The notes under the pieces are model-generated. The model ran no database searches. It was not told the origin of the DNA and worked only from the letters and a program-made list of their open reading frames with translations. Shown here piece by piece: positions 26,093-35,272 of a stretch of 64,000 nucleotides of DNA. The DNA comes from Phytopseudomonas flavescens (lineage in GTDB: Bacteria; Pseudomonadota; Gammaproteobacteria; Pseudomonadales; Pseudomonadaceae), in the NCBI RefSeq assembly GCF_900100535.1, contig NZ_FNDG01000014.1, positions 62,001-126,000 of the forward strand, written 5' to 3'. The translations under genes and the position numbers were made by a program. Numbering within the stretch: the stretch's first letter is position 1; the number at the start of each line of letters is the position of its first letter.

Positions 26093-26617
26093 ATGACGCT
26101 GATTCTGGGGATCGACCCTGGTTCCCGCATTACCGGTTACGGTGTGCTACGTGATACCGGGCGTACGTGTGAATATGTGGCGTCAGGTTGTATCCGGACG
26201 GGAAACGGGTCTCTGCCGGAGCGTTTGCAGATCGTCTATCGCGGCATCAGCGAAGTGATTCGTACCTTCGGGCCGGTGACCATGGGTATCGAGCAGGTGT
26301 TCATGGCGCGCAATGCGGATTCGGCACTGAAGCTCGGGCAGGCCCGCGGTGCTGCGATCGTCGCAGCCATGGAGGCCGGCCTGGATGTCAGCGAATACAC
26401 GGCGACCCAGGTCAAGCAGGCCGTGGTCGGGAGCGGTGCGGCCGACAAGCAGCAGGTGCAGATGATGGTCATGCACCTGCTCAAGCTGGTGCAGAAACCG
26501 CAGATCGATGCCTCGGACGCCTTGGGCATCGCCCTGTGTCATGCTCATCACCGGCAGAGTCTTATTCCCCATGGTCTGGCCAGTGCGAAGCGGCGCGGCG
26601 GCAGGCTCCGTTTGTAA
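26093..26617 (+). CDS. ruvC: Holliday junction endonuclease RuvC
   Basis: The 174-residue resolvase cuts four-way junctions made during recombination. The catalytic Asp8 is in LGIDPGSRITGYG, a Glu is in MGIEQVFMARNADSALKLGQ, and the acidic pair is in ASDALGIALCHAH. MTLILGIDPG is the family start; the frame continues upstream without support. It leads ruvC-ruvA-ruvB, with ruvA 21 bases downstream. Confidence 0.96.
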   Translation: MTLILGIDPGSRITGYGVLRDTGRTCEYVASGCIRTGNGSLPERLQIVYRGISEVIRTFGPVTMGIEQVFMARNADSALKLGQARGAAIVAAMEAGLDVSEYTATQVKQAVVGSGAADKQQVQMMVMHLLKLVQKPQIDASDALGIALCHAHHRQSLIPHGLASAKRRGGRLRL

Positions 26618-26638
26618 TCGAATTGAAGGAATGCATTG

Positions 26639-27244
26639 GTGATCGGACGTTTACGCGGCACCCTGGCGGAAAAGCAGCCACCCCATTTGATTCTGGATGT
26701 GAACGGCCTGGGCTACGAGCTGGAAGTGCCCATGACCACGTTGTACCGTTTGCCCGCAGTGGGTGAGCCGCTGACGTTGCATACTCATCTGGTGGTGCGC
26801 GAAGACGCGCACCTGCTGTACGGCTTTTTCGAGAAGCGTGAACGCGAGCTGTTCCGTGAGCTGATCCGCCTCAATGGCGTCGGTCCGAAACTGGCGCTGG
26901 CCTTGATGTCCGGCCTCGAAGTGGATGAGCTGGTGCGCTGCGTGCAGGCTCAGGACACGGCTGCGCTGGTGAAGATTCCCGGCGTGGGCAAGAAAACCGC
27001 CGAGCGCCTGCTGGTCGAGCTCAAGGATCGCTTCAAGGCCTGGGAGACCGTGCCCGGCATGGCCAATCCGATGGTTGAACCTCGTACGGGTAGCGCAGTC
27101 TCAAGCGCGGAGAACGATGCGGTCAGTGCGCTTATCTCCCTGGGCTACAAACCGCAGGAAGCCAGTCGCGCCGTTTCGGCGGTCAAAGAAGATGGGTTGA
27201 GTAGTGAAGACATGATTCGTCGCGCGCTGAAGGGAATGCTCTAG
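26639..27244 (+). CDS. ruvA: Holliday junction branch migration protein RuvA
   Basis: The 201-residue protein forms the tetramer that holds the four-way junction for the RuvB motor. It has the N-terminal OB fold (MIGRLRGTLAEKQPP), two helix-hairpin-helix motifs (LNGVGPKLALALMSG and IPGVGKKTAERLLVEL) and the flexible C-terminal RuvB-binding domain (AVSALISLGYKPQEA). The likely start is GTG 26639, eight bases after AAGGA; TTG 26636 would add one residue. Confidence 0.96.
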   Translation: MIGRLRGTLAEKQPPHLILDVNGLGYELEVPMTTLYRLPAVGEPLTLHTHLVVREDAHLLYGFFEKRERELFRELIRLNGVGPKLALALMSGLEVDELVRCVQAQDTAALVKIPGVGKKTAERLLVELKDRFKAWETVPGMANPMVEPRTGSAVSSAENDAVSALISLGYKPQEASRAVSAVKEDGLSSEDMIRRALKGML

Positions 27245-28300
27245 ATGCTCGAAGCTGACAGGCTGGTCACGGCCAGCGGGCGCGACCGCGACGAACAGGT
27301 CGACCGCGCCATTCGTCCGCTGAGGCTGGCCGAGTACATCGGCCAGCCGGTAGTCCGCGAGCAGATGGAGTTGTTCATCCAGGCCGCTCGCGGGCGAAAG
27401 GAATCACTCGATCACACGCTGATCTTCGGCCCGCCGGGCCTGGGCAAGACCACCCTGGCGAACATCATCGCCCAGGAAATGAACGTCTCCTTGAAAAGCA
27501 CCTCCGGTCCGGTACTCGAGCGACCCGGTGATCTGGCTGCGTTGCTGACCAACCTCGAGCCCGGCGACGTACTGTTCATCGACGAGATTCACCGCTTGGC
27601 GCCGATCGTCGAAGAAGTGTTGTACCCGGCGATGGAGGATTTCCAGCTCGACATCATGATCGGCGAAGGGCCTGCCGCTCGTTCGATCAAACTCGATTTG
27701 CCGCCCTTCACCCTGGTCGGTGCCACCACTCGCGCCGGCATGTTGACCAATCCGCTGCGTGACCGCTTCGGCATCGTGCAGCGTCTCGAGTTCTACAGCA
27801 CCGAAGACCTGGCGACCATCATCATGCGCGCGGCCGGCATTCTCGGATTGCCGATCGAGCCCGAGGGGGCGTTCGAGATCGCCCGCCGGGCTCGGGGTAC
27901 GCCGCGTATCGCCAATCGCCTGCTACGTCGCGTGCGCGACTTCGCGGAAGTCCGCGGGCAGGGCGAGATTACCCGGCAGATCGCCGACCTGGCGTTGAAC
28001 CTGTTGGATGTGGACGAGCGCGGTTTCGACCATCAGGATCGACGCCTGCTGTTGACCATGATCGAGAAGTTCGACGGGGGGCCGGTGGGCGTCGACAGCC
28101 TGGCCGCTGCGATCAGCGAGGAGCGCCACACCATCGAGGATGTGCTCGAGCCGTATCTGATCCAGCAGGGCTACATCATGCGTACGCCGAGAGGGCGAGT
28201 GGTGACCCGCCATGCCTACTTGCACTTCGGTCTGAATACGCCGAAACGCATGGATGAACGGCCAGTGCTTGACCTGTTCGGCGATGGAGAAGGGCAATGA
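27245..28300 (+). CDS. ruvB: Holliday junction DNA helicase RuvB
   Basis: The 351-residue AAA+ motor drives branch migration. Walker A is FGPPGLGKTTLA near residues 60-70, Walker B is LFIDEIHRL, sensor 1 is LVGATTRAGML, and the arginine finger region is NPLRDRFGI. The C-terminal winged helix (QQGYIMRTPRGRVVT) binds DNA. The ATG directly follows the ruvA TAG. Confidence 0.97.
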   Translation: MLEADRLVTASGRDRDEQVDRAIRPLRLAEYIGQPVVREQMELFIQAARGRKESLDHTLIFGPPGLGKTTLANIIAQEMNVSLKSTSGPVLERPGDLAALLTNLEPGDVLFIDEIHRLAPIVEEVLYPAMEDFQLDIMIGEGPAARSIKLDLPPFTLVGATTRAGMLTNPLRDRFGIVQRLEFYSTEDLATIIMRAAGILGLPIEPEGAFEIARRARGTPRIANRLLRRVRDFAEVRGQGEITRQIADLALNLLDVDERGFDHQDRRLLLTMIEKFDGGPVGVDSLAAAISEERHTIEDVLEPYLIQQGYIMRTPRGRVVTRHAYLHFGLNTPKRMDERPVLDLFGDGEGQ

Positions 28301-28350
28301 AAAAAATACTTGTCGAGCCGATTGGCAAGACTCGGGGCTGGCACTAGAGT

Positions 28351-28803
28351 ATGCGCGCGCAGTACGCCGGTCAGCCGTTCGCCCATCGCTGTCGTGTTTA
28401 CTACGAAGACACCGATGCCGGTGGTGTCGTCTATTACGTCAACTACCTCAAATTCATGGAGCGGGCTCGAACCGAGCGGCTGCGCGAACTGGGTTTCCTC
28501 CAGTCGACCCTGGCCCAGGAGGGCTTGCTGTTCGTGGTGCACAGCAGCGAGGCCCGCTATCACGCGCCAGCGCGGCTCGATGACGAGTTGTTGGTGAGCG
28601 CGGAAGTAACTGAGTTGAACCGTGCCAGTCTGCGCTTTCGTCAGCAGGTGACGCGGGCGACGGATAATCTGCTGCTCTGCGAGGGGCAGTTCCTGGTGGC
28701 CTGTGTGCGCGCCGATAATTTCAAACCCCGGGCCATGCCTCCCTCTCTGCGAATTGCCTTCGCCGAACAGGATGGTGCCGGTACATCTACTGCAGGAGAG
28801 TAA
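28351..28803 (+). CDS. ybgC: Tol-Pal system-associated acyl-CoA thioesterase YbgC
   Basis: The 150-residue hotdog enzyme has the catalytic motif YYEDTDAGGVVYYVNYL with Asp22. It hydrolyses acyl-CoA or acyl-ACP and is linked to phospholipid synthesis at the membrane. It is the first gene of the Tol-Pal block, ends 2 bases before tolQ, and carries the extra Gln/Pro-containing N-terminus seen in Pseudomonas. Confidence 0.95.
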   Translation: MRAQYAGQPFAHRCRVYYEDTDAGGVVYYVNYLKFMERARTERLRELGFLQSTLAQEGLLFVVHSSEARYHAPARLDDELLVSAEVTELNRASLRFRQQVTRATDNLLLCEGQFLVACVRADNFKPRAMPPSLRIAFAEQDGAGTSTAGE

Positions 28804-28805
28804 GC

Positions 28806-29501
28806 GTGGAAGCCAACGCCGTTGACCACATGTCGATGTGGAGTCTAATCAGCAACGCCAGCCTGGTGGTGCAGTTGGTGATGCTGACCCTGGTGGCCGC
28901 ATCGATCACCTCGTGGGTCATGATTTTCCAGCGCAGCAACCTGCTGCGCAGTGCCAAGCGTGCCCTCGACAGCTTCGAGGAGCGTTTCTGGTCCGGCATC
29001 GACCTGTCCAAACTGTATCGTCAGGCAGGCAGCAACCCGGATCCGGATTCGGGGCTCGAACAGATTTTTCGTGCCGGTTTCAAGGAATTCTCCCGTCTGC
29101 GCCAGCAGCCCGGTATGGATCCGGACGCGGTCATGGACGGTGTCGCCCGTTCCATGCGCGTTGCCATCTCCCGCGAGGAAGAGAAACTCGAGCAGAGCCT
29201 GCCGTTCCTCGCCACCGTCGGCTCCACCAGCCCCTATATCGGCTTGTTCGGTACCGTCTGGGGGATCATGAACTCCTTCCGCGGCCTGGCTCAGGTGCAG
29301 CAGGCGACCCTGGCGACCGTAGCCCCCGGCATCGCAGAGGCGTTGATCGCTACGGCCATCGGCCTGTTCGCCGCAATCCCCGCCGTTATCGCCTACAACC
29401 GCTTCGCTGCCCGCGGTGAGATGCTGATCGCGCGTTACTACATGTTCGCCGACGAGTTCCAGGCGATCCTGCACCGTAAAGTGCACAGCAGTGAAGACTA
29501 A
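28806..29501 (+). CDS. tolQ: Tol-Pal motor protein TolQ
   Basis: The 231-residue MotA/ExbB-type protein has three membrane helices (about residues 18-40, 135-160, 170-195) and the motif ATVGSTSPYIGLFGTVWGIM. With TolR it forms the proton-driven stator that energises TolA, which keeps the outer membrane tied in at division. The start is GTG 28806, preceded by GGAGAG. TolR follows after 33 bases. Confidence 0.97.
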   Translation: MEANAVDHMSMWSLISNASLVVQLVMLTLVAASITSWVMIFQRSNLLRSAKRALDSFEERFWSGIDLSKLYRQAGSNPDPDSGLEQIFRAGFKEFSRLRQQPGMDPDAVMDGVARSMRVAISREEEKLEQSLPFLATVGSTSPYIGLFGTVWGIMNSFRGLAQVQQATLATVAPGIAEALIATAIGLFAAIPAVIAYNRFAARGEMLIARYYMFADEFQAILHRKVHSSED

Positions 29502-29534
29502 GCCTCAGGCGATCAACAGATAGGTTTCAGAGCC

Positions 29535-29987
29535 ATGGCCAGAATTCGCAACAGACGCAAGCCCGTCGCCGAGATGAACGTGGTGCCCTACATCGATGTG
29601 ATGTTGGTACTGCTGGTCATCTTCATGGTTACGGCGCCGATGCTCAATCAGGGGGTCAAGGTCGACCTCCCGCAGGTCAGCAGTGAAGTGCTGCCACAGG
29701 ACAACGATTCTCAGGTGCTGACCATTTCCATCAAGTCCGACAAGTCCTACTACTGGAACATGGGCGCCGAAGTGGACACCGATACCGTCCAGGATCGCGC
29801 CCTGACGTTGGAGGAAATGACCCGCGCCGTCACCGCCATCATCAACCAGACCCGCAGCCAGGGTAAGCAGGTGCAGGTGTTCGTGCGGGGCGACAAGGCC
29901 GTCGATTATGGCACCGTGATGTCCGCCATGGGCGGCTTGCAGCAGGCAGGCGTGGGTAACGTCGGCCTGATTACCGAGGCACCCTGA
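29535..29987 (+). CDS. tolR: Tol-Pal motor protein TolR
   Basis: The 150-residue ExbD-type protein has one N-terminal membrane helix with the proton-carrying Asp in VVPYIDVMLVLLVIFMV, near residue 23, and a periplasmic domain ending in GGLQQAGVGNVGLI. It partners TolQ. The stop overlaps the tolA ATG (TGATG), which couples their translation. Confidence 0.97.
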   Translation: MARIRNRRKPVAEMNVVPYIDVMLVLLVIFMVTAPMLNQGVKVDLPQVSSEVLPQDNDSQVLTISIKSDKSYYWNMGAEVDTDTVQDRALTLEEMTRAVTAIINQTRSQGKQVQVFVRGDKAVDYGTVMSAMGGLQQAGVGNVGLITEAP

Positions 29988-31018
29988 TGCAACAGCGTGA
30001 ACGCTCACCTTCGGAAAGCCTGTTCTGGCCGGTGGTCTGGGCCGTAGGGCTGCACGTGCTGATGTTCGGCATGCTGTTCGTCAGTTTTGCCTTCGCGCCC
30101 GATCTTCCCCCGGCGAAACCGATCGTGCAGGCTACCCTGTATCAGTTGAAGTCGCAGAGCCAGGCCACCACCCAGACCAACCAGAAGATCGCGGGCGAAG
30201 CCAAGAAGACCGCGGCGCCACAATTCGAGACCGAACAGCTCGAACAGAAAAAGGCCGAACAGGAAAAACAGGCTCAAGCTGAGGCGCAGAAGCAACAGGC
30301 AGCGAAAGCAGCGGAGCAAAAGAAAGTCGAGGAACAAAAGAAAGTCGAGGAAACTCGAAAGGCCGATGCGGCGAAAAAAGCAGACGCAGATGCTGCCGCG
30401 GCGAAAGCCGCCGAGCAGAAAAAGCTGGCCGACATCGCCAAGGCCAAGGCCGCGCTGGAAGCCGACAAGAAGAAGGCCGCCGAGGCGGAAGCGAAGAAAA
30501 AAGCCGCTGAGGACGCCAAGAAAAAGGCGGCCGAAGATGCCAAGAAAAAAGCGGCAGCCGATGCAGCGAAGAAAAAAGCCGCCGAGGATGCCAAGAAAAA
30601 GGCCAATGCCCAGGCGGCCGAGCGCAAGGCGGTCGAGGACAAGAAAGCGGCGGCCCTGGCTGAACTGCTGTCTGAAGACACCGAGCGGCAGCAGGCACTG
30701 GCAGAGACACAGGGCGATCAGGTCGCAGGTAGTCTCGATGATCTGATCGTCAAACTGGTGAGCGAACAGTGGCGGCGTCCGCCGTCGGCGCGCAACGGCA
30801 TGAGTGTGGAAGTGCTCATCGAGATGCTGCCCGATGGCACCATCACCAATGCCAGCGTCAGCCGTTCTAGCGGCGACTCGCCATTCGACAGTTCAGCAGT
30901 ACAGGCGGTGCGCAACGTGGGCCGCATTGCAGAAATGCAGCAACTCGATCGTGCCACGTTCGATCGGCTTTACCGGCAGCGACGTGCCGTCTTCAAACCG
31001 GAGGATTTAGGTCTGTGA
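29987..31018 (+). CDS. tolA: Cell envelope integrity protein TolA
   Basis: The 343-residue protein spans the periplasm. It has an N-terminal membrane anchor (FWPVVWAVGLHVLMFGMLFV, residues 14-33) and a long helical domain of Ala/Lys/Glu repeats at about residues 75-225, with units like KKAAEDAKKKAAED. The C-terminal domain (LIVKLVSEQWRRPPSARNGM onward) contacts Pal and TolB. The repeat-rich middle is prone to length variation between strains. TolB begins in its last codons. Confidence 0.95.
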   Translation: MQQRERSPSESLFWPVVWAVGLHVLMFGMLFVSFAFAPDLPPAKPIVQATLYQLKSQSQATTQTNQKIAGEAKKTAAPQFETEQLEQKKAEQEKQAQAEAQKQQAAKAAEQKKVEEQKKVEETRKADAAKKADADAAAAKAAEQKKLADIAKAKAALEADKKKAAEAEAKKKAAEDAKKKAAEDAKKKAAADAAKKKAAEDAKKKANAQAAERKAVEDKKAAALAELLSEDTERQQALAETQGDQVAGSLDDLIVKLVSEQWRRPPSARNGMSVEVLIEMLPDGTITNASVSRSSGDSPFDSSAVQAVRNVGRIAEMQQLDRATFDRLYRQRRAVFKPEDLGL

Positions 31019-32313
31019 ATACCCTGATGCGAATAGTTGTACTGGGGCTGGCCATGCTGGTCGGTAGCGTGCAGGCGGCTGATCCGCTGGTGATCAGTAC
31101 CGGCACCGATCGGGCCACGCCAATTGCCGTGGTGCCGTTCGGCTGGCAGGGCGGCAACGTGCTGCCCGAAGACATCGCCACCATCGTCGGCAATGATCTG
31201 CGCAACTCCGGCGTGTTCGAGCCGATCCCACGGCAGAACATGATCAGCTTGCCGACCCAGGGCAGTGAAGTCATCTACCGTGACTGGAAAGCGCTGGGCG
31301 CCCAATACGTGCTGGTTGGCAACATCGTGCCCAACGGTGCACGTCTGCAGATTCAATTCGCCCTGTTCAACGTGGCCACCGAGCAGCAAGTGCTGACCGG
31401 CAACGTGGGTGGTAGCGCCGATCAACTGCGCGACATGGCTCACCATATCGCCGATCAGTCGTTCGAGAAGCTCACCGGCGTCAAAGGTGCATTCTCCACC
31501 CGCATGCTGTATGTCACTGCAGAGCGCTTCGGTGTCAACAACACCCGCTACACCTTGCAGCGTTCGGACTACGACGGTGCTCGTGCGGTTACCCTGTTGC
31601 AATCCCGTGAGCCGATCCTGTCGCCATCGTTCGCGTCCGATGGCAAGCGTATCGCCTACGTTTCCTTCGAGCAGAAGCGTCCGCGCATCTTCGTGCAGCA
31701 TATCGATACCGGTCGTCGTGAGCAGGTCACCAACTTCGAAGGCCTCAACGGCGCGCCTGCCTGGTCGCCGGATGGCAGCAAGCTGGCGTTCACCCTGTCG
31801 AAAGACGGCAACCCTGAAATCTATGTCATGGACATCGGTTCGAAGAACCTGCGCCGTGTCACCAATCATTATGCCATCGATACCGAGCCCTTCTGGGGCA
31901 AGGACGGCCAGACCCTCTATTTCACCTCTGATCGCTCTGGCAAGCCGCAAATTTACAAGACCAACATCAGTTCTGGTGCGGTCGAACGAGTGACCTTCGT
32001 CGGCAACTACAATGCCAACCCTAAATTGTCCGCCGACGAAAAAACCCTGGTAATGATCCATCGCCAGGACGGTTACACCGTGTTCAAGGTAGCGGCACAG
32101 GACCTCGAGCGTGGCAATTTGCGCATCCTTTCCGATACAAGTTTGGATGAGTCGCCTACTGTTGCGCCCAATGGCACCATGCTAATCTACGCTACCCGCC
32201 AGCAGGGGCGGGGAGTCCTGATGTTAGCGTCCACCAATGGTCGCGTTAGGCTCCCTCTACCTACCGCTCAAGGCGAAGTTCGAGAGCCATCCTGGTCCCC
32301 CTTCCTGAACTGA
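31015..32313 (+). CDS. tolB: Tol-Pal translocation protein TolB
   Basis: The 432-residue periplasmic protein has a signal peptide (cut near VQAADP), an N-terminal domain that contacts TolA, and a C-terminal beta-propeller with repeats such as PSFASDGKRIAYVSFE, PAWSPDGSKLAFTLSK and PFWGKDGQTLYFTSDR. It cycles between Pal and TolA. The GTG start (31015) overlaps the tolA stop by four bases, with GGAGG ten bases upstream; ATG 31027 is an alternative. Confidence 0.95.
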   Translation: MNTLMRIVVLGLAMLVGSVQAADPLVISTGTDRATPIAVVPFGWQGGNVLPEDIATIVGNDLRNSGVFEPIPRQNMISLPTQGSEVIYRDWKALGAQYVLVGNIVPNGARLQIQFALFNVATEQQVLTGNVGGSADQLRDMAHHIADQSFEKLTGVKGAFSTRMLYVTAERFGVNNTRYTLQRSDYDGARAVTLLQSREPILSPSFASDGKRIAYVSFEQKRPRIFVQHIDTGRREQVTNFEGLNGAPAWSPDGSKLAFTLSKDGNPEIYVMDIGSKNLRRVTNHYAIDTEPFWGKDGQTLYFTSDRSGKPQIYKTNISSGAVERVTFVGNYNANPKLSADEKTLVMIHRQDGYTVFKVAAQDLERGNLRILSDTSLDESPTVAPNGTMLIYATRQQGRGVLMLASTNGRVRLPLPTAQGEVREPSWSPFLN

Positions 32314-32371
32314 TGCGCGGTGCTTCACCTGTTTGTAGGCTTAACACACTGGGGTTCATTAGGAGTTACAC

Positions 32372-32875
32372 ATGGAAATGCTGAAATTTGGCAAATTTGC
32401 TGCACTGAGCCTGGCTCTCGCCGTGGCTGTTGGTTGTTCCTCGAAAGGCGGTGACGCTTCCGGCGAAGGCCAGGGCGCTGTTGATCCGAATGCTGGCTAC
32501 GGCGCCAACACCGGTGCAGTCGACGGCAGCCTGAGTGAAGAGGCCGCTCTGCGCGCTATCACCACCTTCTACTTCGAATACGACAGCTCTGACCTGAAGC
32601 CGGAAGCCATGCGCGCTCTGGACGTTCATGCCAAGGATCTGAAAGGCAACGGCGCTCGCGTCGTCCTGGAAGGCCACGCTGACGAGCGCGGTACCCGCGA
32701 ATACAACATGGCTCTGGGCGAGCGTCGTGCCAAGGCCGTTCAGCGTTATCTGGTACTGCAAGGCGTTTCCCCAGCTCAGCTGGAACTGGTTTCCTACGGT
32801 GAAGAGCGTCCTGTTGCCACTGGCAACGACGAGCAATCCTGGGCTCAGAACCGTCGCGTCGAACTGCGTAAGTAA
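32372..32875 (+). CDS. pal: Peptidoglycan-associated lipoprotein Pal (OprL)
   Basis: The 167-residue protein has a lipoprotein signal with lipobox VGC (Cys22), a Gly/Ala-rich linker, and an OmpA-like domain (FYFEYDSSDLKPEAM to NRRVELRK) that binds diaminopimelate of peptidoglycan through GHADERGTREYN. It anchors the outer membrane to the wall. AGGAG lies 7 bases before the ATG. The 58-base gap after tolB could hold an internal promoter, which I cannot confirm. Confidence 0.97.
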   Translation: MEMLKFGKFAALSLALAVAVGCSSKGGDASGEGQGAVDPNAGYGANTGAVDGSLSEEAALRAITTFYFEYDSSDLKPEAMRALDVHAKDLKGNGARVVLEGHADERGTREYNMALGERRAKAVQRYLVLQGVSPAQLELVSYGEERPVATGNDEQSWAQNRRVELRK

Positions 32876-32881
32876 TTCTAT

Positions 32882-33700
32882 ATGCGAATGTGCCGACGTG
32901 TAGTAACCGTAATGGCGCTGAGCCTGCCGCTTGCAGGCTGGGCTCAGATTCCCGTACAGGATGGCAGTACCGCTAACGGTGCTGGCAATTCGAGTGCCGG
33001 TTACGGTACGTCTGGCGCCTACGCCGGAGGTGGGGTGCAAACCCCGTCTTCGGCGCAGGGCATGCTGTTCACTCAGCTTCAGCAGATGCAGCAGGAAATC
33101 GCGCAGCTGCGTGGCATGCTCGAAGAGCAACAGAACGATATTCAGCGTTTGAAGAAAGAGGGCCTGGAGCGATATCAGGATCTCGACAAACGGCTGACCG
33201 GTGGTGCCGCAGCAGGTGCTGCAACTACCCAGAATTCTCCAGCTGCAGGCGCCAGCAATGGTGCCGGTGGTTCCTCCGCTGCTGATGCAGGGCAGGGGCA
33301 AGCGTCCGGCGAACCGGCCGATCCTGCCAAGGAAAAGCTGTTCTACGATGCAGCATTCGACCTGATCAAGGCCAAGGATTTCGACAAGGCCAGCCAGGCC
33401 TTCGCAGCGTTCCTGCGGCGTTATCCGAACAGTCAGTACGCGGGCAATGCTCAGTATTGGTTGGGTGAGGTGAACCTTGCCAAAGGCGATCTGCAGGGTG
33501 CCGGTGAGGCCTTCGCCAAGGTCAGCCAGGCTTATCCGCAGCACGCCAAGGTGCCGGATTCGCTGTTCAAGTTGGCCGATGTGGAAATCCGCATGGGCAA
33601 CAAGGATAAGGCCAAGGGCATCCTCCAGCAGGTCGTTGCCCAGTATCCGGGGACCTCGGCTGCACAACTGGCACAGCGTGATCTGCAGCGCATCCAGTGA
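32882..33700 (+). CDS. cpoB: Cell division coordinator CpoB (YbgF)
   Basis: The 272-residue periplasmic protein has a signal peptide (cut near GWAQ), a trimerising coiled coil (LQQMQQEIAQLRGMLEEQQ, about residues 62-95), a Gly/Ala-rich linker, and C-terminal TPR repeats (FDLIKAKDFDKASQAFAAFL, YPNSQYAGNAQYWLGEVNLA). It coordinates Tol-Pal with peptidoglycan synthesis at the septum. It closes the Tol-Pal operon and is followed by a strong terminator. Confidence 0.94.
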   Translation: MRMCRRVVTVMALSLPLAGWAQIPVQDGSTANGAGNSSAGYGTSGAYAGGGVQTPSSAQGMLFTQLQQMQQEIAQLRGMLEEQQNDIQRLKKEGLERYQDLDKRLTGGAAAGAATTQNSPAAGASNGAGGSSAADAGQGQASGEPADPAKEKLFYDAAFDLIKAKDFDKASQAFAAFLRRYPNSQYAGNAQYWLGEVNLAKGDLQGAGEAFAKVSQAYPQHAKVPDSLFKLADVEIRMGNKDKAKGILQQVVAQYPGTSAAQLAQRDLQRIQ

Positions 33701-33716
33701 GTTTCAGCGCTTGAAG

Positions 33717-33743
33717 AAAACCCGCGCCTGTCGCGGGTTTTTT
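33717..33743 (+). terminator. Terminator of the Tol-Pal operon
   Basis: AAAACCCGCG (33717-33726) pairs with CGCGGGTTTT (33732-33741) around CCTGT, followed by more T. It lies 17 bases past the cpoB stop. Confidence 0.88.
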
Positions 33744-33792
33744 CTGGCCTATTTTCCCGGTGATCGAGCTGCAGGCCGTCGCGATCGATGTC

Positions 33793-33817
33793 AAAAATGG
33801 CTCCCGGCCATTTTTTT
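33793..33817. terminator. Palindromic terminator upstream of queE
   Basis: AAAAATGGC and GCCATTTTT pair around a TCCCG loop, with a T-run. The same 24-base element occurs in reverse orientation at 39844-39867. It lies between the Tol-Pal terminator and queE, so read-through is blocked twice. Confidence 0.75.
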
Positions 33818-33887
33818 CGTTTAGAATCGCCGTCCTTTTTCGCAACGGAGGCGGATGGCCTGTTTCGCCGTCACGCCCGTGGCCCTT

Positions 33888-34535
33888 ATGAAAGATACCC
33901 TGCGCATTACCGAGATATTCTTCTCGCTGCAGGGGGAGACGCGTACTGCCGGCTTGCCGACGGTATTCGTGCGCCTGACCGGCTGTCCCCTGCGCTGTCA
34001 ATACTGCGATACTGCCTATGCCTTCAGTGGCGGTGATGTCATGACGCTGGACGCCATTCTCGAGCAGGTGGCGGGCTATCGCCCACGCTATGTGTGCGTC
34101 ACTGGTGGCGAGCCGCTCGCGCAACCCAACTGCATGCCCTTGCTCGAACGCCTGTGTGACGCCGGTTTTGAGGTTTCTCTGGAAACCAGTGGCGCACTGG
34201 ACGTCTCTCGTGTCGATGCGCGCGTGAGCAAGGTCGTCGACTTGAAAACGCCGGGCTCGGCCGAGGTCGGGCGTAATCGTTACGAGAACATCGAATACCT
34301 GCAACCTCGCGACCAGGTGAAGTTCGTCATCTGCTCGCGTGAGGATTACGACTGGTCGGTCAGCAAGATCATTCAGTACGGGCTGGCTGATCGGGTCGAC
34401 GAGCTGCTGTTCTCGCCCAGCCACCAGGAGGTGAGTGGTCGGCAACTGGCCGAGTGGGTAATCGCTGACAATCTGCCTGTGCGCATGCAGTTGCAATTGC
34501 ACAAGATTCTTTGGAACGACGAACCGGGGCATTGA
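33888..34535 (+). CDS. queE: 7-carboxy-7-deazaguanine synthase QueE
   Basis: The 215-residue radical SAM enzyme contracts the ring of 6-carboxytetrahydropterin to CDG in queuosine synthesis. The cluster ligands are Cys33, Cys37 and Cys40 (CPLRCQYC), and GGEP follows in CVTGGEPLAQPN. ATG 33888 is the family start. An in-frame ATG at 33855 would add 11 residues and has GGAGG only three bases upstream, so the true start is uncertain. It forms an operon with queC. Confidence 0.92.
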   Translation: MKDTLRITEIFFSLQGETRTAGLPTVFVRLTGCPLRCQYCDTAYAFSGGDVMTLDAILEQVAGYRPRYVCVTGGEPLAQPNCMPLLERLCDAGFEVSLETSGALDVSRVDARVSKVVDLKTPGSAEVGRNRYENIEYLQPRDQVKFVICSREDYDWSVSKIIQYGLADRVDELLFSPSHQEVSGRQLAEWVIADNLPVRMQLQLHKILWNDEPGH

Positions 34536-34537
34536 AG

Positions 34538-35212
34538 ATGACGGACAAGAAAGCGGTCATTCTGCTATCCGGCGGCCTGGATTCCGCCACCGTGGTAGCC
34601 ATGGCTCGGGAGCAGGGCTATGCCTGCTACAGCATGAGCTTCGACTACGGTCAGCGGCATCGTTCCGAACTGCAGGCCGCCGAGCGCGTTGCCCGACAGT
34701 TGGGGGTGGTCGAGCACAAGGTGATCGGCATGGAGCTCGGTGGTATCGGCGGATCGGCGTTGACCGACCCGAGCATCGATGTACCGCAGAGCCCGACCAC
34801 GGGTATTCCGGTCACCTATGTGCCTGCACGCAATACCGTGTTTCTGGCCCTGGCGCTGGGCTGGGCCGAGGTGCTGGAAGCCCAGGACATCTTCATCGGT
34901 GTCAATGCGGTGGACTACTCCGGTTATCCGGATTGCCGGCCTGAGTTCGTCGAGGCCTTCGAGCGGTTGGCCAACCTGGCGACCAAGATGGGCGTGGAAG
35001 GTCGGGGCATCCGTATCCAGGCACCGCTGCAGATGCTGAGCAAGGCTGAAATCGTCCAGGCGGGTTCGCGTCTTGGCGTGGATTACGGTCTGACCGTTTC
35101 CTGTTACCTGGCCGATGACGACGGCCGTGCCTGTGGGAAATGCGACAGTTGTCGTTTGCGCTCGGCCGGCTTTGCCGCCGCGGGTGTGCTCGATCCCACC
35201 CGTTATCAGTAA
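34538..35212 (+). CDS. queC: 7-cyano-7-deazaguanine synthase QueC
   Basis: The 224-residue ATP-dependent enzyme turns CDG into preQ0, the queuosine precursor. It has the PP-loop SGGLDS (residues 11-16) and a C-terminal zinc site from Cys residues in TVSCYLADDDGRACGKCDSC. It starts 2 bases after the queE stop, and a tRNA-Lys gene follows. Confidence 0.96.
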   Translation: MTDKKAVILLSGGLDSATVVAMAREQGYACYSMSFDYGQRHRSELQAAERVARQLGVVEHKVIGMELGGIGGSALTDPSIDVPQSPTTGIPVTYVPARNTVFLALALGWAEVLEAQDIFIGVNAVDYSGYPDCRPEFVEAFERLANLATKMGVEGRGIRIQAPLQMLSKAEIVQAGSRLGVDYGLTVSCYLADDDGRACGKCDSCRLRSAGFAAAGVLDPTRYQ

Positions 35213-35230
35213 ATTATTTTTCAGCGGGTG

Positions 35231-35258
35231 TTGAATTCCTGAATTAAATCAGTATCAT
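35231..35258 (+). promoter_or_regulatory. Promoter of tRNA-Lys
   Basis: TTGAAT (35231-35236) and TATCAT (35253-35258) are 16 bases apart, in an AT-rich stretch, followed by a GC-rich discriminator CCGCTCGC. The mature tRNA begins 14 bases later. Confidence 0.6.
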
Positions 35259-35272
35259 ACCGCTCGCACCAC

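Noticed and set aside
30005..30710. Hydrophobic frames opposite tolA
   Set aside because: Ala/Lys repeats of TolA read backwards give Phe/Leu/Ser runs that mimic membrane helices; not real genes.
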